A stretch of DNA of 39,124 bases from Microbacterium sp. Leaf159 (GCF_001423615.1 NZ_LMOU01000001.1:1970874-2009997), one strand, 5' to 3'. Counted from the stretch's first letter, positions 17,363 to 25,470 are shown. Notes: generated by a model not told the origin, from the letters alone. Translations and numbers: made by a program.

Positions 17363-17442
17363 AGGAGACTAACCCGACAGGTGGGGAGCGCGCAAGCATC
17401 GAACTTCGCGCGGCGCGGACGCACCGGCGTCGTGGGCTCAGG

Positions 17443-17802
17443 TCAGAGCGCGGAGCCGAGCGCCAGTCCCAGGCCGGCCGCGAGAATCCCCAGCAGCAGC
17501 ATCCCGATCGCATCGAACGCGGATGCGGCGCGCTCGCCGTCCCGCCACAGCGCGACGGCGTCGAGCATCGCGGTGCTGAACGTCGTGTAGCCGCCGAGGA
17601 GACCCGCCCCGAGGAGGAAGGCATCTGCGGGCAGCGCCGTGGTCACGAGGCCGAGTGCGAACGATCCGCTGAGGTTGACGACGAGGATGCCCCACGGAAA
17701 GCGTCGGCCCGCGACCTTCGCGACCCCGAGGTCGACGACGTAGCGGAGCACGGCGCCTACTCCCCCGGCGAGCGCGGCCCCGACGAACAACAGCGGGTTC
17801 AT
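17443..17802 (-). CDS. crcB: Fluoride channel subunit CrcB/FluC (second of pair)
   Basis: A 119-residue protein with four membrane spans and the Fluc marks GGVGAVLRYVVD, VVNLSGSFALG and GLLGGYTTFST. FluC channels export fluoride as dual-topology dimers; two adjacent genes usually give a heterodimer. Its ATG overlaps the stop of the first subunit (ATGA), so translation is coupled. Confidence 0.92.
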   Translation of the reverse strand: MNPLLFVGAALAGGVGAVLRYVVDLGVAKVAGRRFPWGILVVNLSGSFALGLVTTALPADAFLLGAGLLGGYTTFSTAMLDAVALWRDGERAASAFDAIGMLLLGILAAGLGLALGSAL

Positions 17803-18185
17803 GCTGAGGCCCCGGAGAGAGGCGTCGCGCGCGGTCGGCCGAGCCGCAGGCCCAGCGCTGCCGCGCCCAGGCCGAGCACGAGGCTGCCGGCGGCATAGGC
17901 GAACGCGAGCACAGGAGCAGCGGACCACAGTGCGACCGTTCCGGTCATGAAGGCGCTGTAGGTGGTGAACCCGCCGAGCACACCGGTGCCGAGGAACAGC
18001 CGCAGGCCGGTGGTCTGCGGCAGACGCGCAGCGAGGATGCCGATCAGCAGCGACCCGAGCACGTTGACCACGAGGGTGGCGAACGGGATGCCGCCGGCAT
18101 CCGGCATCCCGAGCCCGACCGCGAGTCGCGCGGCGGTGCCGATGCTCCCGCCTGCGAAGACGAGGAGCAGGCGGCGAGCGGTCAC
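17799..18185 (-). CDS. crcB: Fluoride channel subunit CrcB/FluC (first of pair)
   Basis: A 128-residue four-span protein with GGSIGTAARL, VVNVLGSLLIG and GVLGGFTTYSAF. Phe of the usual TTFS reads Tyr here (TTYS). The GTG start lies six bases after a -10 box, so there is no room for a fluoride riboswitch. Confidence 0.92.
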   Translation of the reverse strand: MTARRLLLVFAGGSIGTAARLAVGLGMPDAGGIPFATLVVNVLGSLLIGILAARLPQTTGLRLFLGTGVLGGFTTYSAFMTGTVALWSAAPVLAFAYAAGSLVLGLGAAALGLRLGRPRATPLSGASA

Positions 18186-18191
18186 GCCGCC

Positions 18192-18197
18192 ACTCTA
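18192..18197 (-). promoter_or_regulatory. -10 box of crcB pair
   Basis: TAGAGT on the minus strand ends six bases before GTG 18185, the leaderless arrangement. Confidence 0.55.
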
Positions 18198-18271
18198 GTC
18201 TCGTCGTTGGGGTGCACCCGTCGAATGTCAACCCGGTGTGGCTCAGCGCCGCCGGGGCGAAGACTGACGCC

Positions 18272-19801
18272 ATGAAGCCACTGTGGAAGATCGACCGGAC
18301 CCCGCCCACCGGCACGCCGTTCGACCCGGGAGCACGGCACGACGTCATCATCGTCGGCGCGGGCCTCACCGGCCTGACCACCGCCGTCATGCTGACCCGA
18401 GCAGGTCTCGACGTCGCGGTGATCGAGGCGGGCGAGGTGGCCGAGCTCGCGACCGGCGGCAACACCGGCAAGCTGTCGCTGCTGCAGGGCAAGCGCCTCG
18501 CCGACATCCGCGCGCACCATCCCGCCTCGCTCGTCCACGCCTACGTCGACGGCAACCGCGAGGGCATGGACTGGCTGGTCGCGTTCGCCGACCACGCCGG
18601 CGTCTCGTACGAACGCCGCACCGATCACTCCTACGCGCAGGATCCGAGCGGACTGGACGCGGTGCGCGAGGTGCATGACGCAGCGCGCGAGGCGGGCCTC
18701 CCCACCCGGATGCTGACGCGCGACGAGCTCTCCTCCCTGGCGTTCCCGGTCTTCGGTGCGGTCGCGCTCGACGAGCAGGTGACGATCGATCCCGCGCTGG
18801 TGACGCAGGCGCTCGCCGAAGAGCTCCTGGCCGCTGGCGGGACGCTGCACACCGGGGTGCGGGTCACGGCGACGCACGCCCTTCCCGATCCTCGCGTCGA
18901 GACACCGGTCGGACCGATGTTCGCCGAGCACATCGTGATCGCCACCGGATCCCCGATCCTCGACCGGGGACTGTATTTCGCCAAGATGCGGGCGTTCCGG
19001 TCGTACTGCGTCTCGTTCCGCGTGCGCGGCGATCTGCCCACCTCGACGTACATCTCGGTCGACGGGTCCACGCGCTCGATCCGCCCCGTCTCCGACGCCG
19101 ACGGCCCCGGCGGCGACACGCGACTCGTCGTGGGCGGCAACGGGCATCCGGTCGGGCGCTCCGACGGTGAGGCCGCCGCAGTCGACGACCTCGTCGAGTG
19201 GACGAGACAGTACTTCCCCGACGCCGAGGAGACGCACCGGTGGTCTGCTCAGGACTACGAGTCGCACAACCAGATCCCGTTCGTCGGCGCGATGCCGCGC
19301 GGACTCGGCGTCATCCGCTTCGCGACGGGCTATGCGAAGTGGGGGCTGTCGAACGCTCCGGCCGCCGCTCTGCGCCTGACCGCCGAGATCCTCGGTGCCA
19401 ACTGGCACGACCGCCCGTCGTGGATGGTCAAGATCGGCACGAGACTGACGGTCCCCGCCGACCTCGCCCGAGGAGCGGTCGAGGGTGCGAAGGTCGCGGC
19501 CGCAGCGACGACCGGATGGGTCGAGGCCGAGCGTCAGCCCGTCCCCGTCGCCAAGCCGGCAGAGGGCGAGGGCGTGGTCGCGAACCGCAGCGGACGCCCT
19601 GTGGCCATCTCGACCGTCGGCGGGGTCACCCGTGCCGTGTCGGCCGTGTGCCCGCACCTGGGCGGTGTCCTCGCGTGGAACGACGCGGAATGCACCTGGG
19701 ACTGCCCCCTCCATGCCTCGCGCTTCGCGGCCGACGGCACCCGGATCGAGGGCCCCGCGGTGGAGGATCTGAAGGTCCTCCCGCGCAAGAGCGGGGGCTG
19801 A
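18272..19801 (+). CDS. FAD-dependent oxidoreductase with C-terminal Rieske domain
   Basis: A 509-residue fusion. The N-terminal DAO-type FAD domain opens with the dinucleotide motif VIIVGAGLTGLTTA. The C-terminal ~90 residues are a Rieske [2Fe-2S] domain with both ligand pairs, CPH and CPLH. The length and order match the B. subtilis YhfW type, whose substrate is not established. The start at ATG 18272 (MKPLWKID) is preferred over 18212 because a -10-like AAGACT ends six bases upstream and family similarity begins there. It is divergent from the crcB pair. Confidence 0.9.
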   Translation: MKPLWKIDRTPPTGTPFDPGARHDVIIVGAGLTGLTTAVMLTRAGLDVAVIEAGEVAELATGGNTGKLSLLQGKRLADIRAHHPASLVHAYVDGNREGMDWLVAFADHAGVSYERRTDHSYAQDPSGLDAVREVHDAAREAGLPTRMLTRDELSSLAFPVFGAVALDEQVTIDPALVTQALAEELLAAGGTLHTGVRVTATHALPDPRVETPVGPMFAEHIVIATGSPILDRGLYFAKMRAFRSYCVSFRVRGDLPTSTYISVDGSTRSIRPVSDADGPGGDTRLVVGGNGHPVGRSDGEAAAVDDLVEWTRQYFPDAEETHRWSAQDYESHNQIPFVGAMPRGLGVIRFATGYAKWGLSNAPAAALRLTAEILGANWHDRPSWMVKIGTRLTVPADLARGAVEGAKVAAAATTGWVEAERQPVPVAKPAEGEGVVANRSGRPVAISTVGGVTRAVSAVCPHLGGVLAWNDAECTWDCPLHASRFAADGTRIEGPAVEDLKVLPRKSGG

Positions 19802-19804
19802 GGG

Positions 19805-20626
19805 TCAGCCCCGCGGCGCGTCGGCGCCCGGAGGCGGGGAGTCCCAGCCCTGCTGGGGCTCGTCGCAGTTCTCGCGGAACACGTACTGCGAGGCGAGCTT
19901 GCGCTGGTGGCTCGACCAGTCGATGGCCGGGCGTCGCTGCTCGGGCGGCAGGTAGCCGAGGCGGTAGACGGCCATGAGCTCGAGGTCGTCGGGCACGCGC
20001 AGCAGCTTGACGATCTCGTCCCACTGCCCCGGAACCTCCATCGGGAACGAGATGAACTGGATGCCCATGCCGAGCTCGACCGTGCTCAGCCAGACGTTCT
20101 CCATCGCCGCGCCCATGCTGAACACCGAGTAGAACGACGACAGCCGACCCGGTCGGTATTCGCTGCGATCGAGCATCACGCCGAGCAGCAGCGGCGACCC
20201 CGCGACGAGCTTGTGGTTCTCCTCGCCCAGGGTCTTGGGCACCCCGAACGTGTTCATCAGCTTCTGGCCGCGCTTGGTGAACACCTGGCTCGTGAACGGG
20301 CGGAGAGCGGCGGGGAGCTTGTCGAACAGCATCCCGCTGCGCTTCTCCTCCATCTCGGCCTGGCTGAACCGGAAGTACGGCTTGTAGCGCTCGAAGAACG
20401 TGCCGTTCGACATGGCCTCGGTCATGCTCTCGCCCGAGATGCGCGCGATCCTGTCGATGGTCTCGCGGTTCTCGATGACCACGAAGCGCCAGGGCTGGCT
20501 GTTCAGCTGCGACGGCGCGCGCCCTGCGGCCTCGAGCAGGATGCGCTGATGCTCCTCCGACACCGGGTCGGGCAGGAAAGGCCCGTTGGTGGTCTTGCGG
20601 CGGCGGATGGCGTCGAGCAGTTCCAT
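19805..20626 (-). CDS. Nitroreductase family protein
   Basis: A 273-residue FMN-dependent oxidoreductase. The N-terminal FMN site [15 protein letters not shown] and [14 protein letters not shown] are clear, as is the [15 protein letters not shown] stretch. Such enzymes reduce nitroaromatics, quinones or enones with NAD(P)H. The start has GGAAGTGA upstream and is four bases after the preceding gene, so the two are co-transcribed. The open frame further upstream is not coding. Confidence 0.9.
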   Translation of the reverse strand: MELLDAIRRRKTTNGPFLPDPVSEEHQRILLEAAGRAPSQLNSQPWRFVVIENRETIDRIARISGESMTEAMSNGTFFERYKPYFRFSQAEMEEKRSGMLFDKLPAALRPFTSQVFTKRGQKLMNTFGVPKTLGEENHKLVAGSPLLLGVMLDRSEYRPGRLSSFYSVFSMGAAMENVWLSTVELGMGIQFISFPMEVPGQWDEIVKLLRVPDDLELMAVYRLGYLPPEQRRPAIDWSSHQRKLASQYVFRENCDEPQQGWDSPPPGADAPRG

Positions 20627-20630
20627 GCGT

Positions 20631-21005
20631 TCACTTCCGGTCGGTGGTGAGGCGCGCGCACACGAGGCCCGCGACGATGAAGGGAGCCGCGGCGAGCGCG
20701 ACGATCGGATGCCGTCGGCTGTGCGTACCCAGGTACGGGATGGCGGCGAGCGGGGCGGCGGCCGGTGCGAGAGCGAGGGCTGCGCGGCGGCTGGCGTGCT
20801 TCGGGTTGCCCCAGACGATCGCCGAGAATGCGGCAGCGGAGGCCACGCAGGTGGCGATGTAGATCGCGTGATGCAGCCAGCGGAAGTCGCTCGTGTCGAT
20901 GATCTTCGCGGCGACGGCCGAGCCGAGGGCGACGTTCGCAACATAGGCGCCCGCAGCCACCGTGAACAGTGGCGCGGCATCGGTGCGTCTGCGGCGGGGG
21001 GCCAT
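20631..21005 (-). CDS. Small membrane protein of unknown function
   Basis: A 124-residue protein with four likely spans (about 12-35, 45-64, 71-92, 99-118) and an Arg-rich N-terminus. No family is recognised. The ATG is six bases after TAGGGT, a leaderless start. It leads a two-gene operon with the nitroreductase. Confidence 0.75.
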   Translation of the reverse strand: MAPRRRRTDAAPLFTVAAGAYVANVALGSAVAAKIIDTSDFRWLHHAIYIATCVASAAAFSAIVWGNPKHASRRAALALAPAAAPLAAIPYLGTHSRRHPIVALAAAPFIVAGLVCARLTTDRK

Positions 21006-21011
21006 GGCACG

Positions 21012-21017
21012 ACCCTA
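21012..21017 (-). promoter_or_regulatory. -10 box of membrane protein / nitroreductase operon
   Basis: TAGGGT on the minus strand with a six-base gap to ATG 21005. Confidence 0.55.
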
Positions 21018-21085
21018 CGCCCAGTCGCGGCATCCGATCTCGGTCTTGCCGTGGTGTCTCGATCTGTGCAAAGCACGGCTTCTCG

Positions 21086-21173
21086 GTGCGGGGTCAGAAA
21101 CGCACCCTGCGCCCCGTGCGTGGTCAATAGCGCGCCCGAATCGGACGATTGGGATGCGTTGGTGACCCCGCAC
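21086..21173. repeat. Spaced inverted repeat, 19-bp arms
   Basis: The arms 21086-21104 and 21155-21173 match at 17 of 19 positions (core GTGCGGGGTCA / TGACCCCGCAC). A small hairpin CCGAATC/GATTGGG lies inside. It fills the gap after the MerR gene and may end its transcript, but is larger than a simple terminator. Confidence 0.6.
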
Positions 21174-21197
21174 GAGGCGGCGGATGCGGTCCAGCGG

Positions 21198-21986
21198 CTA
21201 CAGGTTGCCGTCCGCGTAGACGCGGAGCGCGTCGCGGACGAACTCGGCACCCTGCGTGCCTCCGGCGGACGTCGCATAGTTCGCGCCGAAGCGCGGGTTC
21301 GCGACATACATCTCACCGAGCCCGAGCACGTACGCCTTGACGTCTCCACCGGGCGCGGACGCGGGGGTTCCGGGGATCCCGGTCAGCCACTCGACGTGAC
21401 GACGGGCGACATCCTGAGCCTCAGCGGATGCCGGGTCGAGGCCGCTCTCGGCGGCGGCGATCCAGTCCCGACCGAGGTCGGAGACGCGCTGCTGCCAGTC
21501 GGCGCGCTCGGCGTCGGTCATCCCGCGCCACCAGCGGTCGCTGTCGGCGTAGGTCTTGCGGCCCCAACGCTGCTCGACCTCCTCCCGGTACCGGGTGTGG
21601 TCGAAACCGTCGAACATGTTCTCTGCCATGAGTTCTTCACCTCCTCTCAATGCGTCGATGGTGCTCTCGACCGACGCGATCTGTCGCGCCAGCCGGTTCT
21701 GCTCCTCGCGCAGCAGCGCGAGGTGTGTCTCGAGAGCGGACTCCTCGCTCTGCCGCGCGTCCGTCGGGTTCAGCACCTCGGCGATCTGGGGCAGTCCGAG
21801 TCCGAGCTCGCGCAGCAGCAGGATGCGCTGCAGGCGCACGAGGGCGGACTCGTCGTAGTGCCGATAGCCGTTGTGCGCGATGCGCGACGGCCGAAGCAGG
21901 CCGACGTCGTCGTAGTGACGCAGCGTCCTGCTGGTGGTGCCCGCGAGTCGGGCGATCTCCTGGATGGACCAGTCTCGGCCGGTCAT
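21198..21986 (-). CDS. MerR-family regulator with TipAS antibiotic-binding domain
   Basis: A 262-residue regulator of the TipAL type. The MerR winged helix ([20 protein letters not shown], then NGYRHYDE) occupies residues 6-75, a coiled dimerisation helix follows, and the last ~120 residues are a TipAS domain ([34 protein letters not shown]). TipAS domains bind thiopeptides and other peptide antibiotics. The start ATG 21986 has a strong GGAAGGAGG site; the upstream in-frame ATG at 22055 lies in the -35 box. It is divergent from the peptide/ABC/protease cassette, which it probably controls along with itself. Confidence 0.92.
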   Translation of the reverse strand: MTGRDWSIQEIARLAGTTSRTLRHYDDVGLLRPSRIAHNGYRHYDESALVRLQRILLLRELGLGLPQIAEVLNPTDARQSEESALETHLALLREEQNRLARQIASVESTIDALRGGEELMAENMFDGFDHTRYREEVEQRWGRKTYADSDRWWRGMTDAERADWQQRVSDLGRDWIAAAESGLDPASAEAQDVARRHVEWLTGIPGTPASAPGGDVKAYVLGLGEMYVANPRFGANYATSAGGTQGAEFVRDALRVYADGNL

Positions 21987-22024
21987 GGCGTCCTCCTTCC
22001 GTGGCTCGATGTGTCGATGACTCC

Positions 22025-22055
22025 ACCGTAGAAGTTGACGTAGCGTCAATGTCAA
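22025..22055 (-). promoter_or_regulatory. MerR-type promoter with 19-bp spacer and dyad
   Basis: On the minus strand TTGACA (22050-22055) and TACGGT (22025-22030) are separated by 19 bases. The spacer contains the perfect dyad TTGACG-TAG-CGTCAA (22035-22049, plus-strand reading). A stretched spacer with an internal dyad is the hallmark of promoters that MerR proteins activate by DNA twisting. Confidence 0.8.
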
Positions 22056-22088
22056 CTGAATTCATGAATGTCGGCATTCTGCACTCAT

Positions 22089-22117
22089 ATGACTAGCTTT
22101 AGTCATCATCGGATGAC
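22089..22117 (+). promoter_or_regulatory. Overlapping alternative hairpins in the small-ORF leader
   Basis: ATGACTA-GCTT-TAGTCAT (22089-22106) and GTCATC-ATCG-GATGAC (22102-22117) share bases 22102-22106, so only one can form. They lie 36 bases before the start codon in a stretch of about 43% GC. They could be a regulator site or a leader switch. Confidence 0.4.
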
Positions 22118-22152
22118 AGCCTCACCTTGTCCGAATAGATGGAGGTAGATAT

Positions 22153-22395
22153 ATGTCCCTGATGGCGATGATCGAGCCGACGCTGATAAAGCGTCGCGCT
22201 CAGGATGCACTCGACGACGCGATCCTGCGCCTGGATGCCTGGTGGCTGGTGCTGATCGCGGCGATCCTCGTGTTCGGCGTCGCGTTCCTCGCGGCACTGG
22301 CACTGTGGTGCTTCTTCAAGGCGGGCGGCAGGCGCTTCACCGGCAACTGGCAGTGGGGCAAGAGCGGCGTCTCCGTGTGGGTCGAATGCGTCTAA
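22153..22395 (+). CDS. 80-residue single-span peptide, candidate precursor
   Basis: No family is recognised. The first ~28 residues are charged and probably cytoplasmic, one strong span follows (about 29-54), and the last ~25 residues are outside: KAGGRRFTGNWQWGKSGVSV then WVECV. The tail has three Trp, one Cys and a GG/RR pair that could be a cleavage site. GGAGG lies seven bases before the ATG, the best ribosome site in the cassette. It is first in an operon with an ABC exporter and an M50-like protease, and a strong hairpin follows its stop codon. I infer a secreted peptide precursor; a small structural subunit is the alternative. Confidence 0.7.
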   Translation: MSLMAMIEPTLIKRRAQDALDDAILRLDAWWLVLIAAILVFGVAFLAALALWCFFKAGGRRFTGNWQWGKSGVSVWVECV

Positions 22396-23180
22396 GCCCA
22401 CGTCGCGCCCGGGCATCGACGTCGATGTCCGGGCGCGACGGCGCCGCCCGGAACCCGCAGATCCTTCTCGATGTCTCCTCCGTGTCGTTCGCGTACTCGA
22501 AGCGGGCTCCGGCGCTTCACGATGTGTCCTTCGCCGTGGAACGAGGCGAGAAGGTCGGGCTGGTGGGGCCGAACGGATCGGGCAAGTCCACGCTCATCCG
22601 CCTCACAGCCGACCTGCTGCAGCTCACTCACGGGAGCATCCGCATCGCGGGTCGCCCTCACCAGGTCCGTGAATCGCGGGAGCGGCTGGCCTTCATCGCC
22701 AGCAACGACTACCTCCCGCAGTTCCTGACAGGACGCGAGTACGTCGATCTGATGCACCGTCTGTATCGGCACAGCCCTGATGCCTCACGGATCGACGAGC
22801 TCTTCGACAGGTACCAGTTGGAGGCACGCCAGTTCGACCTCATCGAGGACTACTCCCACGGCATGCGCAAGAAGATCCAGCTCATCTCGACGCTCCTGCT
22901 CGAGCGCCCTCTCACGATCATCGACGAGACCCTCAACGGCGTCGACGTCGATGCACTGTTCGAGTTCGAGACCGATGCATCCCGATTCGGAGAGTCGCGA
23001 GGGCTGCTGCTGTGCAGCCACGACTTCCGGCTCCTCGAAGCGGTCTGCGATCGCATCATCGTGCTGTGCGGCGGCGAGATCGCTTTCGACCTTCCGCTCC
23101 CCCGCATCCTGCGCGAGTTCGGCTCGGTCGACGCCCTGGTCAAGAGCGCGATCGCGCAGCGTGCGAAGGCATCCGAGTGA
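22386..23180 (+). CDS. ABC transporter ATP-binding protein
   Basis: A 264-residue ATPase of the ABC-2 export type. Walker A is GPNGSGKST (61-69), the signature is the divergent YSHGMRKK (S157), Walker B is LTIIDE (D180, E181), and the switch His is in CSHDFRL. ATG 22386 overlaps the end of the small ORF, allowing coupling; ATG 22425 is the alternative and lies inside the right arm of the hairpin. The gene overlaps the permease gene (GTGA). Confidence 0.88.
   Translation: MRLSPRRARASTSMSGRDGAARNPQILLDVSSVSFAYSKRAPALHDVSFAVERGEKVGLVGPNGSGKSTLIRLTADLLQLTHGSIRIAGRPHQVRESRERLAFIASNDYLPQFLTGREYVDLMHRLYRHSPDASRIDELFDRYQLEARQFDLIEDYSHGMRKKIQLISTLLLERPLTIIDETLNGVDVDALFEFETDASRFGESRGLLLCSHDFRLLEAVCDRIIVLCGGEIAFDLPLPRILREFGSVDALVKSAIAQRAKASE
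22401..22440 (+). terminator. 18-bp hairpin after the small ORF (attenuator-like)
   Basis: Bases 22401-22418 pair with 22423-22440 without a gap (17 Watson-Crick pairs and one G-U) around an ACGT loop. It begins five bases after the small-ORF stop. Such a hairpin can partly terminate transcription or protect the upstream message, raising peptide over transporter. It also buries ATG 22425. Confidence 0.75.
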
Positions 23181-24598
23181 ACCCCTCGTTGCAGCTCGCG
23201 TCATTCCTCTCGGTGTTCCTGGTCCGGCGCATCGCCCGCCGCGGCGTGCTGCGCAGGCCGTCCGTCCGCTGGACGATCGGGCTCGCAGCCCTCGCCGCGT
23301 TCATCGGGTTCTGCGGGTTCGGGGTGATCGCGCTCCGCCAGCTCATCAGCGAACCCGCGCAGCTGTCGCCCCTCCTGCGCGTCGTCGGAGTGTCCACCCC
23401 GCTGTGGGTCCTCACGGTGTTCACCGTCGTGCGAGTGCTGTTCCTGAAGTCGGGAGACCTTCTCGAGCTCACCTACTCGTTCCCGCTGACCAACCGGGCG
23501 CGAACCCTGGGGTTCATGCTGTTCGAGACCTCGGTCGTGGGCATCGGCGTCACCGTCATGCTCGGAGCGCTGGTCACCGGGACCGTCGCGATCGGCGGCG
23601 TCGGCATCCTCGACGAGGTCATCGCGTGCCTGGTGATGCCGATGGTCGTCGCCTACCTGGCGGCGAGTGCGTACTACCTCGGTATGGAGCGGCTGCTGCT
23701 GCGGCTCCGTCTCGCACGGCTCCGCGCCTTCGTCGTGCCGGTGGTGCTGGGCGCGACCCTGATCGGCGTCTACCTCGGAGTGTCCTCGCAGTCCGAGCGC
23801 GTGCTCTTCGCCGCGATCGGCCAGGGCGACGACCACTTCGTGATCCAGCTGCTGTTCGCCGACATCGCGGCGCAGCACGGGATGCTCGTCGCGACGGCCG
23901 CCTGGCTCGCCGCGATCGCACTCCTGGTCGTCGTGGTCCTGGCGATGGCCCCTCGGCAGTTCGATCCGACTCGACGCTTCGCGATCGTCCCCCGCCTCTT
24001 CGGCGGCTCGGAGCTCGGCGCGTACTTCGCCGCACACATCCGAGGCATCGAGACGATCACGGTCTGCGGCATCTCCCTGGCCGGCTCCTACGCGCTCTTC
24101 CTGGCCGATGTCCGGCTCCCCCCGCTCCTCCTGCTGGCCGTCACCGTGCAGTCGGTCTATGCCTTCGTCTCGACGGAGCCGCTGCGCGCGTGCGGGCCCC
24201 GCCGCCACAGCGCGACCCACCGATACGGTCTGGTACTCGCCCCTCAACTCGTCACTCTCGCGATCATCGCGGTGCCGATCAGCGTGCTGTCTGCCCTGAC
24301 GGGTTCGCAGGCCGCGGAGATCCTCTCGGTCGTCGGTTTCGCCGTGTCGAACATCGTCGTGCTCACGCTGGCGGGGATCGCGTTCCCGCCGGAGAAGGGC
24401 AATCCGTTCTCGGTGATCGCCGGGGCCGCCGTCGCAGGGCTCGTGACCGGGACGATCATGCTCGGCACGAACCTCCTGGGCCTGCCCGCACTGTTCACGA
24501 TCGGAGTGATGCTCGTCCTCACTCTCGTCGCCGCCGCTCTCTCCATCACCGGGATGGACAGGATAGAAAGGACCGCTCGTCATGAAGTGGTTGTTTAG
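23177..24598 (+). CDS. ABC transporter permease, 12 spans
   Basis: A 473-residue membrane protein with about twelve hydrophobic segments spread evenly from residue 27 to the C-terminus, and no ATPase domain. No named permease family is certain; the layout suits an ABC-2 exporter. The GTG start overlaps the ATPase stop, and the upstream open frame is not coding. It pairs with the ATPase to form the exporter of the cassette. Confidence 0.82.
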   Translation: MNPSLQLASFLSVFLVRRIARRGVLRRPSVRWTIGLAALAAFIGFCGFGVIALRQLISEPAQLSPLLRVVGVSTPLWVLTVFTVVRVLFLKSGDLLELTYSFPLTNRARTLGFMLFETSVVGIGVTVMLGALVTGTVAIGGVGILDEVIACLVMPMVVAYLAASAYYLGMERLLLRLRLARLRAFVVPVVLGATLIGVYLGVSSQSERVLFAAIGQGDDHFVIQLLFADIAAQHGMLVATAAWLAAIALLVVVVLAMAPRQFDPTRRFAIVPRLFGGSELGAYFAAHIRGIETITVCGISLAGSYALFLADVRLPPLLLLAVTVQSVYAFVSTEPLRACGPRRHSATHRYGLVLAPQLVTLAIIAVPISVLSALTGSQAAEILSVVGFAVSNIVVLTLAGIAFPPEKGNPFSVIAGAAVAGLVTGTIMLGTNLLGLPALFTIGVMLVLTLVAAALSITGMDRIERTARHEVVV

Positions 24599-24896
24599 GG
24601 TCGCCGTCAGCGCGGTCGGAGCTCTCGTCCTCATCGCAGGATCGGCGGTGGCCACCGCGATCTGGCTGATGTTCGCAGGAGGTTCCGCTGAGGGGCGCCG
24701 ACTCGGATTCTTCGATTCGGTCTTCGTCGAGGTTCGTCAGACCGCCGACGGCGCGACCCAGCTCGGAACGGGAGTCAACGACCCGCTCCCCCTGGTTCTC
24801 GCAGTCGTCGTCGCCGCCGTCTTCGCGCTCGCCGTGTTCGCCGTGCACGACAGCCTGCTCGAGCGGAGGAGGCACCTCCTCGCGCAGGCGGAATGA
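24582..24896 (+). CDS. Small two-span membrane protein of the cassette
   Basis: A 104-residue protein with spans at about 5-33 and 68-90 and an external loop between. The loop contains an Asp/Glu-rich stretch and ends in a Thr/Gly-rich part (GATQLGTGVNDPLP). The short cytoplasmic tail is basic then ends QAE. It overlaps the permease gene by 17 bases and has GAAAGGA upstream. No family is recognised. An immunity protein or accessory exporter subunit are the likely roles, by position only. Confidence 0.75.
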   Translation: MKWLFRVAVSAVGALVLIAGSAVATAIWLMFAGGSAEGRRLGFFDSVFVEVRQTADGATQLGTGVNDPLPLVLAVVVAAVFALAVFAVHDSLLERRRHLLAQAE

Positions 24897-24897
24897 C

Positions 24898-25419
24898 GTG
24901 TGGTCGGTCCGCACCTCGCACCTCGACGCGGGACTCGTGTGCCGCTGGCTGCTGCTCGCCGCCTGGCCGATGCACGCCGCTTTCGTCGCCCTGAGCGCGG
25001 TCGTCGTCTCTGTCGCCGTCATCACGGAGCAGGACGCGATCCTCAGCGCGGTGGCGATGCTCGGCGCGCACTACGTCCTCGGTCTCGGCGGATCGTTCGC
25101 CGTGCACGAGCTCGGACACCTCGCCGTGCTCTCGCGAGCGCGAGGGGTGACGGCGTTCACCCTCGAACGCTCGACCTGGCGGATCTCGATCGCGCCCCAC
25201 GGGCGCATCACGCGCCGCGACGCCGCACTCGCGGCACTGGCCGGGCCGGGTGGGTGCGTCGTCGCCGGCGGCATCCTCTGGCTCGTCGTGCCTGAACTGC
25301 AGGTGCACGGGTGGTATCTGGCGCATGCGGTGTTCCTCGTCCCGCTCTTCACCGACGGCCGGATCCTGCTCGCCGCCATGCGGGCGCGGAGCGCCACCCG
25401 ATCCCCTCGACAGGAGTGA
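24898..25419 (+). CDS. M50-like membrane zinc protease
   Basis: A 173-residue protein with about four to five spans. HELGH (His70, Glu71, His74) lies in a span; AGPGG (115-119) and TDGR with Asp153 in the last span fit the second half of an M50 active site. It lacks PDZ or CBS domains, so it is a minimal form, close in size and logic to the YydH-type proteases encoded with peptide exporters. The GTG start is one base after the previous stop codon, so translation is probably coupled. A role in cutting the 80-residue peptide is inference. Confidence 0.8.
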   Translation: MWSVRTSHLDAGLVCRWLLLAAWPMHAAFVALSAVVVSVAVITEQDAILSAVAMLGAHYVLGLGGSFAVHELGHLAVLSRARGVTAFTLERSTWRISIAPHGRITRRDAALAALAGPGGCVVAGGILWLVVPELQVHGWYLAHAVFLVPLFTDGRILLAAMRARSATRSPRQE

Positions 25420-25470
25420 CCCCACCGATATTCTTCATCCGCCCGTCACACGAATCGTCCTGGCTCTCGC

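Noticed and set aside
18186..18271. Possible fluoride riboswitch before the crcB pair
   Set aside because: The -10 box ends six bases before the start codon, so no leader RNA exists to carry one.
17443..18507. 354-codon frame that extends the second crcB gene upstream
   Set aside because: The extra part overlaps the first crcB gene and the Rieske gene in other frames; only the last 119 residues match FluC, beginning at a coupled ATG.
22242..22385. N-terminal extension of the ABC ATPase into the peptide ORF
   Set aside because: The extension is Arg-rich out-of-frame reading of the small ORF, and family similarity begins only after residue 24 of the shorter form.
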